Positions 52,801 through 64,000 of a stretch of 64,000 nucleotides of DNA are shown one piece after another. This DNA comes from Gavia stellata. Taxonomy: Eukaryota > Chordata > Aves > Gaviiformes > Gaviidae. A program made the translations under genes and the position numbers. The notes under the pieces are model-generated. The model saw only the letters and a list, made by a program, of their open reading frames with translations. It was not told the DNA's origin and did no database searches. How positions within the stretch are numbered: position 1 is the first letter of the stretch; every line of letters begins with the position of its first letter. The stretch lies in contig NC_082594.1 of NCBI RefSeq assembly GCF_030936135.1, positions 110,399,020 through 110,463,019 on the forward strand, in the 5' to 3' direction.

Positions 52801-55800
52801 GGTGTCATTTTATGGCAGATAATCTATAGCATCATTTTACTGCTTGAAAATGTTCATTTATCATTTATTCACTTACAGAAGCATAAATCAGGGCTGTTGA
52901 AGTAATCAAGAACAGAATAATTCCCATTCAGTTACAGACACGGGAGATGTTTCTGATTTTAGGAACCTCAGCCATTCTACTTCAACCCAGCAACTGCTCT
53001 GTACAGTAAGTAAGGAGTGGCAGAGTGCACAGTGGGAACATGAGTCCTTAATGTTTGGGTTGCAAATGCTGCCTCGTCATCAGCTTTCTAGAAGGTTTAT
53101 TTTCATAAACATAAAATGAAGGATGTGACTCTGATTTGACTATATTCTTCGAACTACAATCCCTTCCACTTAAAACAACAGGTCTGATAACTCTGTGGCT
53201 TTAGTATAAAAACTATCAAACAGCTTGACAGTTGCTGCACTTACTAAATCAACTTTTCCTGCCAGACTGCAAGTTAAAGTCACACCCTGATTCCTAAATG
53301 TAACCTGGCATGAAAACCTGTGTTGCTATGTTTTCCATACAGTGTGGTCTGAGCTGGCTTGCAAGTTACACTGTTCTGAACCAACCTATTGTATTCTCTT
53401 AGTAAACAAAAAATACAAAGACTGAATCCTTCCCTATGTAAAAGCCACAGGAATTTTTTGTTTCTTAAAAAAAGTACTGTAATTTGTTCCAACTATAAAT
53501 TGTCACCTTTGTAAAAGACTGTAGGATTCAAAAATAGTCATTAAAAAAATTAAACAGTTTACGAAGACTTAATCATTGAGACTACTAAACGTACCAAACC
53601 GATATTGCACTTTAATTGGTCTTCCATACAAACGGATTCCATTCAGCAAAGCTATTGCGTAAGGCACTGATTCTTTGTGCTTAAAGCAGACAAATCCAAA
53701 AGACTTAGGTTTTCCTTCTTTGTCCTTACAAATCGTCACTTTGGTTAATGGTCCAGCCTGAAAGAAATTTGTATTATTTTCTCGCAGAAATTAACAGAGA
53801 TTGACACTTCATTCTGTTTTGATTATTTCATAATCATGTATATTTTGCCATAGTAGGAAACAGTGTAAGTGTCTCAGTATGAGAATCTCTACTTAATTTT
53901 TAAAATTTTTTTGCACAGCTAACAGAGGTTTTTTGCACAGCTAACATAACTAAAGCAAGTTGATAATATCAGCTATGTAAAAGTGACCTACTCCATTAAT
54001 ATGCTTCTATTTTACCCGTGCTTAAATTCCTAAAATGGACAGCATCAACACTGTGGGAAAGCAAACCTGAGTAGAGATCTGGAACTACCACAAAACAGTT
54101 TTCTGTACTGCCTAACCCTCATCACAACTGCATGGCAAGGAATCAAGAGACCCTATCACCTCATCAGAAACAACATCCTGTTTCTGCCCCCCCTTAAAAA
54201 CCCCCAAACCTCACCAACAAAACAAAACCCCAAACCACACCCTTTGGGTGAAATATCTTCATTGAAAAGTTCCATCTCTGCCTGCACGTACCATTTTAAT
54301 CCTTGCATAGCACTTCTAGAAACCAATTAAAGCAGTGATATTCCATAAATACTGGCTCCATTTTCAAAAAGAAACTGTAATTTTCATAATAGATATCAAA
54401 GATGATGAATTTTTTCTACACAAGACAGAATCAGTGTATTAGTCACCAAATCAACAGTTTCTAATCAAAACAAACTTACGAGTCTGTACAGCTGATTTAG
54501 GAGAACGAAAAGACGTGGCCAACAGCAGTCTCCTGCCACAGCTCAGGAGTGTTAAGGATACAACAACTTAACTTTAGGAGGATATAATATCCAGATGAGC
54601 AATGAAGTGAACATTTTACAAAAAAATTCATCAGTAAAAAAATATTACTGAATGTCTAAATTACTGTAGTAGATGGAGAATTTGTTGTTCTGAATCAAAA
54701 AATAGCACTCATCCGTAGAACAGGCTTCCACTACTACTACTAATACAATATGTACTTTACAGTTGCTCAGAAGTCATCTATAGCTTCAGGGAAACACAAG
54801 TTAACTCGTAACAGCTTTACAGCAATTAAACTGCATAAACAGCTAGACATTCAAAATAAACACACAGCATATGCTTAGATGAAGAAAATAAGCCATAGAA
54901 AGTAATCTACTTTACTATTCTGCATTTTCAACGATTACTGTCAAACAACAAATCTGCAATTTGTCTGCTGTATTTAGAATGATGATGTGGAGCCATCTCC
55001 CTTATTATACCCTCCATGTTGTCAGACTGAAGATATTAAGGATTCTCATCTGTGATTATCATGTCCGATTGCTCTATGCTTTTGCCAGCTGTGTATAAAC
55101 TAATCCTCAATTAAATAAGATGCTTTTGCTGAAAAATTAAACATCCCCACCCCCCAACCCTGGTGAAAGTAGGGAAGTCATACAGACAAACACAAAGGAC
55201 CAAAAATAACGTACTGGTTTTTATTATTGGTGCAGAGGGTGATCAGGCTATACAGCAAACAGATACTACCTAGGTTGTCCTGTGCAGGGAATCTTCAAAA
55301 TGTTGATCTCATCTTTCCAAATATCTTGAAGTTAGCTGGGGTTTTTGTTTGGGGTTTTGCTTTTGCTTTGTTTAGGGGTTTTGTTTGTTTGTTTTTAAAG
55401 AAGGGATTTCAGTAAGATTCTGAACATGTTTATTTTTGCTTGAGTTGGCTCCTTAAGGCATTTGGGTTGTTATTCTGCACTACACTGCAGTTTTAAAAAA
55501 AAAAATGACATATATCCAGTCTTCTGATTATTATTTGCCTAATGAGGAGGATCTGGTTCTTCAAGAGCAAGAAGCAACAAACTCAAGTCCTTTGCAGATC
55601 AGTCTTTTAAATATGCAGTCTTCCTGTTCATAAATAAAAATATTAATAGTTTAGAAGTAATAATACATACTTGCTCATAATTTGATGGGGGAAAAGCTAC
55701 AGGTCAGGAGTGCATCTTTAGGACTATGCCATAGCAGGAATATTGAACTGTATACTTTCCAAGAAAGGACAATACTGCAATGAGAAGCATATGCTGTTGC

Positions 55801-57764
55801 AGCAAAAGACAGAGAAACCTGAGTGAGAACAAGATGAAGAGAAGGAAAAAGATAAGTAGGTGTTATTGGGATGAGCTAAAGACCCAGATAAAAGTCAGCA
55901 GTTGGACGACTGCTGAAGATTATGCAGAAGAATCATGCAAGATTGCATTCTGAGAGCATCCACTTATTTTTATCACTTTTGTACCAGAATTTGTAGGGTA
56001 TATTAGTCATGTCCCCTGGTAAGATAAGCTTTGTTAACCTAACATTTACAGTTAAACAGCAGACTACTGTTTAGTATTGGAAACAGGTAGGAATACTGCA
56101 TAGAAAATAAGGAGAACAAAAAAAAGAAGAAACAACTGTTTCTTAGATAGTTTCAGGGAAAAGTTAAAAACGGAAAGTTAGGAAGAGATGGGAACGGCTA
56201 AAACCCAAAGGGCTAAAATATACCAAACAAAAAGGCCTTTCAAAGCAAATTGGGTAGCATGCTGAGGTCTTGCCTAGTTAAGACAAATATCAATCAGTGG
56301 AACAAAACTGGTGAGTAGAAATAGTTTTTATTAGCAAATGAAATAGCAAGAGAACAGATGATTCTGCCCACCTCTTTTTTTGCACTCTTTATTTTGCAAA
56401 CTCACCAGAAGGAAGAAACGTTCATTCTGAGACGGGGGGAAATTAGTGGATTGGTAGAAGCAAGTTTATCATCATGCTGTCAGCTAAACTGTCCAGTCAA
56501 GAGTCTGGGACCTTTTAGCTTGACAGAGGCTGATGGGATCATGCCAGGAGGAAAAAAACATAAAACAAACACACCATAAACAAATTCAGGAAAAGCCCAT
56601 AATCAGCAACTATTGTCGAGCCATCTTGAAATTTGATGCTTGCATTAGTGATATAATGCTCCCTCCTCTGCATATCCTCCCCCCTCTTTTCCTTACTACT
56701 TTCAGGTTAATAAGCCTGACTCAGCCAGAGATGCTGTCAATGTGAGATCAAAACCGAAGCCAAGTCAGCGTCTTAACATTTTCTGTCTGCCGTTTATTTT
56801 CCTCCTTGGCATACCTTATTTCCAAAGAAAGAGAATCAAGCTCAGGTTTGAAACAGGTCCAGCTACTTAGTTATTTTCCCACCACCTCCCTGAAATCCCA
56901 CCAACAGAATTTTTAGTACCTTCTCAAGCATTAAAACATAAAACATTTTGATATAAAGGTCATTTATAGATGGAAGTCCAGAGCCCCACCTGCAGATCAT
57001 TCCTATTGCCTCTCGCACTCTGTTAATAGTTTCAACCTTGCTCAACACATTTGCAGGTTTTACTCTAACTTTCCTTAATCAAATTACTGATCAAAAATTT
57101 CTTGCTCAGAGTATATTAAAAAGAGTGTAAAAAAGATTTTTCGTTGGGGATTTTAAAAACACCTTTAAATTATTTAACCTCCTCTCTAACTTGGGGCCCA
57201 TCCGTGGCACCGACACTTGCTCAGCCGGGAGGAGACAAAACCGAGGAAGGGGAGACGGGCGGGACAGGGGCCGCTCCCATCCGCAGCGCGCCGAGGGTCA
57301 CGGAGCCGCAGCGGCGGTCGCGAACAGCCGAAATAGGAAGAGTGCTCCTGCCCCCGCGGACCGCCGTGCGCGCTGGCCTGCGGGCGGCAGGCCCCGGCCG
57401 CCGCGTCCCGCCGGCAGGCCCCGGCCCCGGCCCCGCCCGGTCGGCGGCTTCGCGCTTTCCGGCTGCTCGCAGCGCTTCGCTCCTGCGGCGGAGGCTGCCG
57501 TGGCCGCCCCCCAGCGCGGACCGCCGGCGCAGCGAACCACAGCCCGGGGCCTCGTCTCGCCCCTGCCCGGCGCCGGGGACAACACGGCCGCCGCGCCCGG
57601 CTGGGGCCCGCCGAGGCCTCCGTCCTGCGGCCCCGTCCCGCCCCTGGGGGCCCGCCTTCCACCTGCAGGAAGAGCTCGTAGAGGATCTCCTCCCGCACGC
57701 GGCTCTCCAGGTTCCCCACGAACAGCGTCCGGTCCGCCTCCTCGGACCGCCCCGGCGAGGACAT
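49480..57764 (-). CDS. RBM11: RBM11, RNA-binding motif protein 11, complete coding region in five exons
   Basis: Joined from 57764-57663, 53757-53595, 52674-52596, 51835-51742 and 49812-49480: 771 nt, 256 residues plus TAA. All introns are GT-AG and all phases agree. One N-terminal RRM has RNP2 LFVGNL (14-19) and RNP1 KSFGFVCF (52-59), then GIRLYGRPIKVQYRFG. The remainder is Ser/Pro/Gln-rich and ends in a basic KHKKRKAKKK tail, likely a nuclear signal. The family member is known as a tissue-restricted splicing regulator related to RBM7. The human protein has 281 residues, so this one is slightly shorter, mostly in the C-terminal half. Adjacent ABCC13 and HSPA13 support the identity. No disruption was seen. 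Confidence 0.95.
49813..51741. other. RBM11 intron 4
   Basis: A patch at about 50590-51200 is richer in G/C and has several overlapping short frames on both strands, without a signature I recognise. It could be an old repeat. The remainder is plain AT-rich intron. Confidence 0.4.
51742..51835 (-). CDS. RBM11: RBM11 exon 4
   Basis: Acceptor TTTTTCCTAG, donor GTGAGT. Encodes YQEPYGNPPFPVTPFPMNNS, then LPHEYSGFQKM, comparable to the LPQEY..FQKM segment of mammalian RBM11. It ends in phase 0. Confidence 0.9.
52596..52674 (-). CDS. RBM11: RBM11 exon 3
   Basis: Acceptor TTATTTACAG, donor GTAACA. Encodes SSHSSELNSPTHGFENYIDL, then HSPSY. It is the serine-rich segment directly after the RRM. Phases 1 to 2. 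Confidence 0.88.
53595..53757 (-). CDS. RBM11: RBM11 exon 2 (RRM core, RNP1)
   Basis: Acceptor ATTTCTTTCAG, donor GTACGT. Encodes AGPLTKVTICKDKEGKPKSF, then GFVCFKHKESVPYAIALLNG. Near identity to RBM7/RBM11 RRMs. It ends in phase 1. Confidence 0.96.
53758..57662. other. RBM11 intron 1
   Basis: A long first intron, AT-rich until the CpG island begins near 57190. It has low-complexity A/C-rich (about 54185-54240) and T/G-rich (about 55335-55400) stretches. No gene or clear transposon was recognised. Confidence 0.45.
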
Positions 57765-58420
57765 GGCGGCGCCGCCGCCGCCGCCGAGTCCCACCGAGGC
57801 GGGGGACGGGGGAAGCGCCCCCGCTGCCGTAAAGCGCCGCGCGACGGGGCGCGTTGCTAGGGAGCGGGCTCGGTGTCCTAGCAACGCGGGAGCGCGGGCG
57901 GGCGGGCTGCCGGAGCGCTTCGTGTGAGGGGAGGAGCGTCGCGCAGAAAGCGGGGCGTCGTGCGGGCGAGGTGCGAGGGGCCCGGAGCACAGCACGGCAC
58001 AACGCAGCGGGCGTCGGTCCCGCTGGAGGCCTTATCATAGCCGCGGCAGCCCCTGGGCTTTATTTAGCCGCGCTTTTGAGAGGCGTTAAGCGTGCAGCGA
58101 GTGGCTGCCAGGCGGGGCGGGCGCTCGCTAGTGCCGTCATTCTGCGGGGAACTTCGACGTTTTTCTTTCCCGGGTGTTCCCCGCTGACCGGAGGAAAAGA
58201 CTGTTACTGTCAGACCTGCCGGTGGAAGCGTGTACTGTACAGAAGCAGGACCGCGGGAAGAAGTGTGTGTGCCCCTGGAGTACTTCCTTCTCGCCTGCGT
58301 GAAGCCGTGGCGAGCCGCAGGCAGGCCGCGCAGGCGGGGGCGAGCAGCGCCGAGGAGCTCCGCTCTCCCCTTGGCACCTGGTGGAGCAGGTGGGTACTGC
58401 AGCGGCTGCAGTAGGGCCGG
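57190..58420. promoter_or_regulatory. RBM11: CpG island over RBM11 first exon
   Basis: About 1.2 kb with very high G+C and many CpG, covering exon 1 and its upstream side. The inferred RBM11 promoter lies just right of 57764. The several 200-270-residue frames here on both strands are composition artefacts. Confidence 0.8.
57663..57764 (-). CDS. RBM11: RBM11 exon 1 (start codon, RNP2)
   Basis: ATG at 57764..57762 in a CpG island, preceded by a GCC repeat. Encodes MSSPGRSEEADRTLFVGNLE, then SRVREEILYELFLQ. Donor GTGGAA, phase 0. The first ATG of the reading frame that gives the family N-terminus was chosen. Confidence 0.94.
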
Positions 58421-58659
58421 GGGACAAATGCTTCAAAAACCTGCAAAGCCCTCGAGTGTTTTAGTCATCAGTATGATAAAGCGTTGTGATTCTTACTAAT
58501 AAAACACACAGGTGAAGTGTCGGATGTTGTACATTTCTCAAGATTTAAAAAGAAGTGGAATATGATTTCTGTTTATCGAACATACATAAAATTATACGTG
58601 TTCCTTTTCCGGACTAAGTAAAGGTGGCCTGTCCACCTAGGTAAAGGCTGGTGATGAGT

Positions 58660-60655
58660 GTCTTTTAGCAGGATAGATGACGCGCCATGACTCTGAGCCC
58701 CTTGTCATCCGTATGTACTATCAATACCCTATCGTGTCTCGCTCGCCCTTCCACCTTTCGCCTTTTGGCACCCTTGGGGGTCTGGCTCCCGCCTTAGATA
58801 GATAGAAAGAAAGAATCATTTTATTTACAATTCATTAGTTCATACAATTACAATTCATTAATTCAGTAAGATCTTAAAATAGTCTATGCTTGACTGGCAA
58901 ATATATATACAAAATCTACTGATATAAATAGTGCTGGATTTGATAGAAAACAAGCGACCTTTTCCTGTTGGGAACTGGAGAGGCCTAGTTCTGCTAACAA
59001 TTCATAGTTGCCTTGATACCGCTTGCCACGTGCTTCTATAGGATATCCAACAAATTAATAGTAGTGGCATTTGTCAGTTCTTGAATTTGATTTTTAAGAT
59101 ATTGGTATTTATTTATTTTCTCTGCTGCTGCATCTGCTGAAGATGTTGATTTACTTTCATACCTAACTGTGATGTCTACTACAAGGGCCTGACCTCCTTT
59201 AACGGATACCAGGTCTGGTTTGTATAATTTGTTTTGTTCATCTTTCAGCAGCGGCTCCTGGAATACTACCCAATCTTTCTTTTTGGCTTCATCTGCCAAC
59301 CATTCACACAACTGGTTATGTCTCTTAATCCTAGTGTCTTTGCACCGTGGGGCAGTATCCAATAATATGCAAACAGGTCTCATTCTCTGCCTGACAATGC
59401 CGATAAGATTTAATCTGAGCCTCTTGTCTGCCCCTTGCCAAAAATTTTCTTGTGGGGTAGACATAAGCTCTTAGTTGTAACGCTGTGATGAGCTTTCTGT
59501 GGTGAATGCCTCTGTAGTATTAAATCCAGTTGTTACTGATTTTATCCTTCTCAGAGTTGGAAATTCTACAGGCCTGGGATAACAGCTTGGTCCAATTCAC
59601 AAATTCCTGGTTTTGCCAGTTACAGGGCCTCAGAAAGATACCTTTTGGAGCAGGTGTCTCCCATTCCAAGACTGGTTCCTAACCGCGTACTTCCTCTGAA
59701 ATCACCACGACCGCTCTAGGGTCCCAAATAGATGGAATTTTATCCTTATCTCCTCCTGCTGCAATCCATAATCTTTTAAATTCTTTCTCAATGCCCTCAT
59801 GCCAAATGACTGCTCTTATTGTCTCATCCGAAGACTGCGCAATTATGTGTAGTCTTCAAGCCTGTACACTAAGGATCAACCCTGAGAGTCTGGTAATGCC
59901 CAGGCTTCCATCCCAAGTGCTGGAATACAGGATGGTGTCACAGGTACATGCCGGTACATGTAACCATTCCTTGACGGTAGCTTGAATTGCCAAATCCAGG
60001 GTTTCCAGGTACGTAGCTTTTACGTCGGCCTGGTCTGCTAAGTAAATCAATCATGGAATAGTATATCCTTTCAAGATGTCAACTTTCTGAAATGGCTTCA
60101 CTGAAGTCTTCCCAATCCGTTGTAACCACACCTTCACTTTTTCCAGTAGTTCTGGTTTCAATATTCCAGTCCATGGGTCAATACATAGGCCCAGGTACTT
60201 TTCAGAGCTACCAGGATCAATCATGTTGAGGAAAGCGCTGTTAATCGTCCATGAAGGACAGTCATTGATTGTATATGAATCTTTTGTAGGCATGATGTAA
60301 AAGCCATGGCACTTCTCCCGTTGTGTCTTGAGGCCAGTTAGATCACAAAAGACCTCCAAAACTTCAATACTTTACTGCATTCCTTCCCATGATCCGCTCA
60401 GCAGTACTGAGTCATCTGCAAAAGCCATAGTAGTTATATTTTTTGAGCAGTGTTGGAATCCACATTCTCCCTCCTCCAACTTACACAACATGGGGTCCGC
60501 AGATAAGTTAAATAAAATTGGAGACACGGGACACCCTGTTTTACACCAATCCGAATCCTAGTGGGGTCTGACTGTTCATTCTTCAGGTCAATACAGGTGT
60601 ATTTAAAGCTGAAGTTATACCTGCATTATAACTTGATATTGCCAGGTTGCTGCAA
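58660..60655 (-). mobile_element. R2-clade non-LTR retrotransposon, 5'-truncated and frameshifted
   Basis: On the minus strand, in order: RT motif GVKQGVPVSPILFNLSADPM (about 60555-60490), catalytic MAFADDSVLLSG (from 60428) and the RT thumb frame 60359-60051 (KCHGFYIMPTKD...YLGLCIDPWTG). A CCHC-like block HCQAENETCLHIIGYC (about 59400-59355) follows, then a frame at 59464-59036 with KRHNQLCEWLADEAKKKDW and the endonuclease PD-X12-D (KPDLVSVKGG...VVDITV, from 59215). This RT, zinc-knuckle and PD-(D/E)XK order is that of R2 elements. Frameshifts and stops split it into at least four frames, so it is dead. The 3' UTR is about 58660-59035, and the 5' end is lost near 60655. Boundaries are estimates. 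Confidence 0.85.
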
Positions 60656-60727
60656 ACAGGTTTAAAGCACATATACACATTTAACATTCAGTATGTATTT
60701 TTCAAGTGTTATTTGGTGAGGTATAAC

Positions 60728-61260
60728 ATGAGGCTGCACCTGGAATACTGTGTTCAGTTTTGGGCCCCTCACTACAAGAAAGACATTGAGGTGCTGGACC
60801 GTGTCCAGAGAAGGGCGATGAAGCTGGTGAGGGGTCTGGAGCACAAGTCTTGTGAGGAGCAGCTGAGGGAACTGGGGTTGTTCAGTCTGGAGAAGAGGAG
60901 GCTGAGGGGAGACCTTATTGCTCTCTATAATTACCTGAAAGGGGGTTGTAGAGAGGTGGGTGTTGGTCTCTTCTCCCAAGTGACTAGCAACAGGACAAGA
61001 GGAAATGGCCTCAAGTTGCACCAGGGGAGGTTTAGACTGGATATTAGGAAAAATTTCTTCACTGAAAGGGTTGTCAGGCATTGGAACAGGCTGCCCAGGG
61101 AGGTGGTTGAGTCACCATCCCTGGAGGTATTTAAAAGACATGTGGATGAGGCACTCAGGGATACATTTAATAGTGGACTTGCCAGTGTTAGGTTAAGAGT
61201 TGGACTTGATGATCTTAAAGGTCTTTTCCAACCTAAACGATTCTATGAATCTATGATTCA
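60728..61260 (+). mobile_element. CR1 LINE 3' end, copy A
   Basis: Carries the C-terminal end of CR1 ORF2: [40 protein letters not shown] and [10 protein letters not shown]. After it come the CR1 3' tail (TCTTTTCCAACC) and ATTCTATGAATCTATGATTC ending near 61260. It is heavily 5'-truncated, open over the coding part and therefore young. It abuts the broken 5' end of the R2 element. Confidence 0.93.
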
Positions 61261-61890
61261 CAGAATCACAGAATCACTACGGTTGGAAAAGACCTGTAAG
61301 ATCAAGTCCAACCATCAACCCAACACCACCATGCCCATTAAACCATGTCCCACAATGCCTCATCCACACGTTCCTTGAACACCTCCAGTGATGGTGACTC
61401 CACCACTTCCCTGGGCAGCTTATTCCAGTGTTTCACCACTCTCTCAGTGAAGAATTTTTTCCTAATATCCAGCCTGAACCTCCCCTGGTGCAACTTGAGG
61501 CCATTTCCTCTTGTCCTATAACCAATCACTTGGGAGAAGAGACCAACACCCACCTCTCTACAACCCCCTTTCAGGTAATTGTAGAAAGCAACAAGGTCTC
61601 CCCTCAGCTGCCTCTTCTCCAGACTGAACAACCCCAGTTCCCTCAGCTGCTCCTCATAAGACTTGTGCTCCAGACCCCTCACCAGCTTCGTTGCCCTTCT
61701 CTGGACACGGTCCAGCACCTCAATGTCTTTCTTGTAGTGAGGGGCCCAAAACTGAACACAGTATTCCAGGTGTGGCCTCACCAGCGCTGAGTACAGGGGC
61801 ACAATTACTTCCCTGCTCCTGCTGGCCACACTGTTTCTGATACAGGCCAGGATGCCTTTGGCCTTCTTGGCCACCCGGGCAAGATTCTAT
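61261..61890 (-). mobile_element. CR1 LINE 3' end, copy B, inverted against copy A
   Basis: On the minus strand it reads [40 protein letters not shown] and so on, open from 61874 to 61338. The tail TCTTTTCCAACC and GATTCTGTGATTCTGTGAAT meets copy A at about 61260. By eye the two copies are roughly 90 percent identical in protein over about 140 residues, so they form a tail-to-tail inverted repeat. Confidence 0.93.
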
Positions 61891-64000
61891 GGTTTTACAA
61901 AGGAGCACATTTTCAGAGGTCATCCTGATGACAGCAACGTGAAAAATATTATTAAAGAATTTTTTTCCCAAGCATAGATGGTGTGCTTTGCCTCAATGCC
62001 CGTTATTTTCAAATGGAGCCTTAGTTACTGACCTGTCAAGTTTCAGCTAAAAAAAAGTAATAATCTGCATGCTTTTCTTATGGCTGTTTAAAACAGATTA
62101 TCAATTTACAGGAATTACAAGCCTCAGTGTAGAATACACAATGAGTCTTAAATTTCTTCCAGCCAGTCAGGTTTTTTGCCTTTGTAATCTTTAGACAGCT
62201 TTTTTTCATAGTTAAACATACTGCATTGCAAAAGCCAGGTGTGATTTCATCTTACCTGAAAGGGAGCAGCACTCTTAAGCTAGCGGTTAGAGAGGAATTT
62301 TTCTGGAGAAGTGGCTTGATTCATAAGAGAAATGAGAATTCTTATGAGAATTGTTATGACAATGGGATTTCCCAAGATTATGAAGTCCTTGAGGGTAGAG
62401 AGAAGGTTAGAAGGGGAAATACATTTATGTGTGACCACAAATGAGGATATCAAGTCTTGCATAAGAATTCGATCTTAATCTTGACAACCATGCTGTAATG
62501 TTTTTAGCTGTTATTTTATCAGAAACTATTGGGGGTAAACTGAATTACAAAAGTGCCATCCTGTTAACTGTAAATCATAGTAATCTTGTACTGTAATAAA
62601 ATCAAGGTATTTTAGTTTTGGGGTTTTTTTCAGCTTGAATACTTGGCCAGCCTTGAGGGGTTTTTAATAGCTGGCAGGCTGTGGGCTCCCCCAAAAGCAT
62701 CAGGGTTCTTTCAGGAGGTCTTACTGTTATGGTCCTGAGCACTGTGGGGGACAGTCAAAGCCCTGAAGAGGCAGTGCCAGCATCCTCCACTGGTTTGCAT
62801 AAGGCACTTTCGGAGCAGGTAACCTTGAATTTCAGTGCAAGAAGAAGTGTATCCTTGTGAGAAAAGCAGTGGACATGCAATATGCAGCGAAGCGGGATGG
62901 GCAATGCTTGAACTTTGAGGGTCTCATCTCTTTGTGGCAGTATACCTGAAACTCAGAGTTGCCTTGAAGGATGTCAGTAGAAACTACAGTGTAAATAGTA
63001 ACGGTAGTTAAGATTTATGAATTTCCAAGTGGCATAAGTGCCACTGTTGGTGAACAAAGTCCCCTTTGACATGACAGAGAGGTGAGTCCAACAGGCTGCA
63101 GTTCAACGTCCTGATTAATACGGCAAAACTTTCTGGGCGTTGATTTAGTAAGGGAGTCCTTTCCTGACACTGGCTTCAGAGGGATTTAAAACTGTTTCAT
63201 GGGTCATTATATTGACATGGGTGGCACTGTACTTTACTTACATGTGAGCTGGGCTTATTGGTTTTCAGTTCAAGAGGGAACTTAAAATTTCCTTTCTTTT
63301 CCCCATTCGTGTGTCAAAGAACAAGTTTTTATTTATTCACAACTAATGGCATTAGGTATATGTAAAGGTACATATGTAAGATTTCCTTCTAAGATCAGGT
63401 GATTGGCTCTTGGAGAAGCACGGTAGATGTTTTACTAGGGCTATTACCGGTTCATTTTTAGTGGTGTTGAGCTCTCTGTGCTTTAACTTGTATATGAGTG
63501 CGTATTGCACACTCAGTGCGTGCTGAGGCTGCATAATTGGTGGTTGCTTGGGTGCACTAAGTTTTTGTTGTAACCGTAATCTATATTAAAAAGTAGGGAG
63601 GGGGAAGATCCAAACTGACGCTATACCATTATTTGTTTAGAAGCACTGTGAAGGATATGCTATACAAAAAACATTTCTGGGATGCGTCTGCCTGGTTATG
63701 GTATGTTTTTCTTTCTCCTGCAATGGATATAACTGGGGGCCAGATATAGGCAAACTGAGCATCCAGGCGTCTCACTTGAATAATGCAGAGTTTATCTGCC
63801 TCTTTGCCTTACCGTGAACTCCAAGAAACTGAAGTTTGTTCTCTTGTACTTACCCAGTGAAATGGTTTGTAAATAAATGAACTTCACAAAAATAAATGTC
63901 TCTTCATCTTTTTTATAGTTTGGGAAACAGAGGGAATGAAGTCAAGTGACATACCCAAAACACCCAGCAAGTCAGTGTCTGAGTAAGATTTGTGGGGCTC
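61891..64000. other. Right-hand flank, no gene recognised
   Basis: Only short frames without family signatures. In human LIPI lies beyond RBM11, but nothing lipase-like was found before the window ends. A slightly G/C-richer patch at about 62640-63100 is unassigned. Confidence 0.45.

Noticed and set aside
57144-58414. Frames of 186-269 residues on both strands around RBM11 exon 1
   Set aside because: They overlap each other in several frames within a G+C-rich island. Only the short segment with the RRM start (57764-57663) aligns to a known protein.
60647-61378. A 243-residue ORF as a host gene
   Set aside because: The protein is the C-terminal end of a CR1 ORF2 followed by the CR1 tail, so it is a retroelement fragment.

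Overview
The window is vertebrate nuclear DNA, almost certainly from a bird. It has GT-AG introns, two CpG islands and AT-rich introns. Its dispersed repeats are CR1 LINEs with the typical ATTCTATGATTC-type tails, and no mammalian SINE or L1 was recognised. Three genes lie in the order HSPA13 (+), ABCC13 (-), RBM11 (-). This is the gene order known from human chromosome 21q11.2 (RBM11-ABCC13-HSPA13).

Layout: 1-4248 holds the last four coding exons of HSPA13 (the N-terminal part lies off the left edge), with a probable long 3' UTR to about 7.1 kb. 7.1-10.9 kb is intergenic and contains a pair of diverged duplicate segments. 10.96-45.3 kb is a 27-exon ABCC/MRP-type transporter, ABCC13, read on the minus strand. 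Every exon could be placed by homology to MRP1, and the spliced phases close to a 1308-codon frame. The gene carries several lesions: an in-frame TGA in TMD2, an NBD2 exon whose acceptor AG is now GG, an NBD2 exon whose donor GT is now GG, a TGA 15 codons before the natural end, and a His-to-Tyr change in the NBD1 H-loop. I read it as a fairly recently dead or dying gene, parallel to the known loss of human ABCC13. 45.5-46.1 kb is a CpG island with a perfect 44-bp-arm palindrome. 49.5-57.8 kb is RBM11 (five coding exons, 256 aa, apparently intact) with its own CpG island at 57.2-58.4 kb.

Mobile DNA: 58.7-60.65 kb is a 5'-truncated, frameshifted R2-clade retrotransposon on the minus strand, with RT, CCHC and PD-(D/E)XK endonuclease motifs readable. 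It is apparently outside ribosomal DNA. Next to it, two young CR1 3' ends lie tail to tail (60.73-61.89 kb) and form a long inverted repeat. An ABCC13 intron holds a decayed retroelement ORF for an SGNH-hydrolase/esterase domain (about 33.55-34.16 kb). A short CR1 tail lies at 44.54 kb.

HSPA13 and ABCC13 converge tail to tail, while ABCC13 and RBM11 run in the same direction. The three genes have unrelated roles (ER-associated Hsp70-like ATPase, ABC transporter, splicing regulator), so the linkage is conserved synteny and not a functional cluster. No CRISPR, operon or tRNA/rRNA gene was seen.
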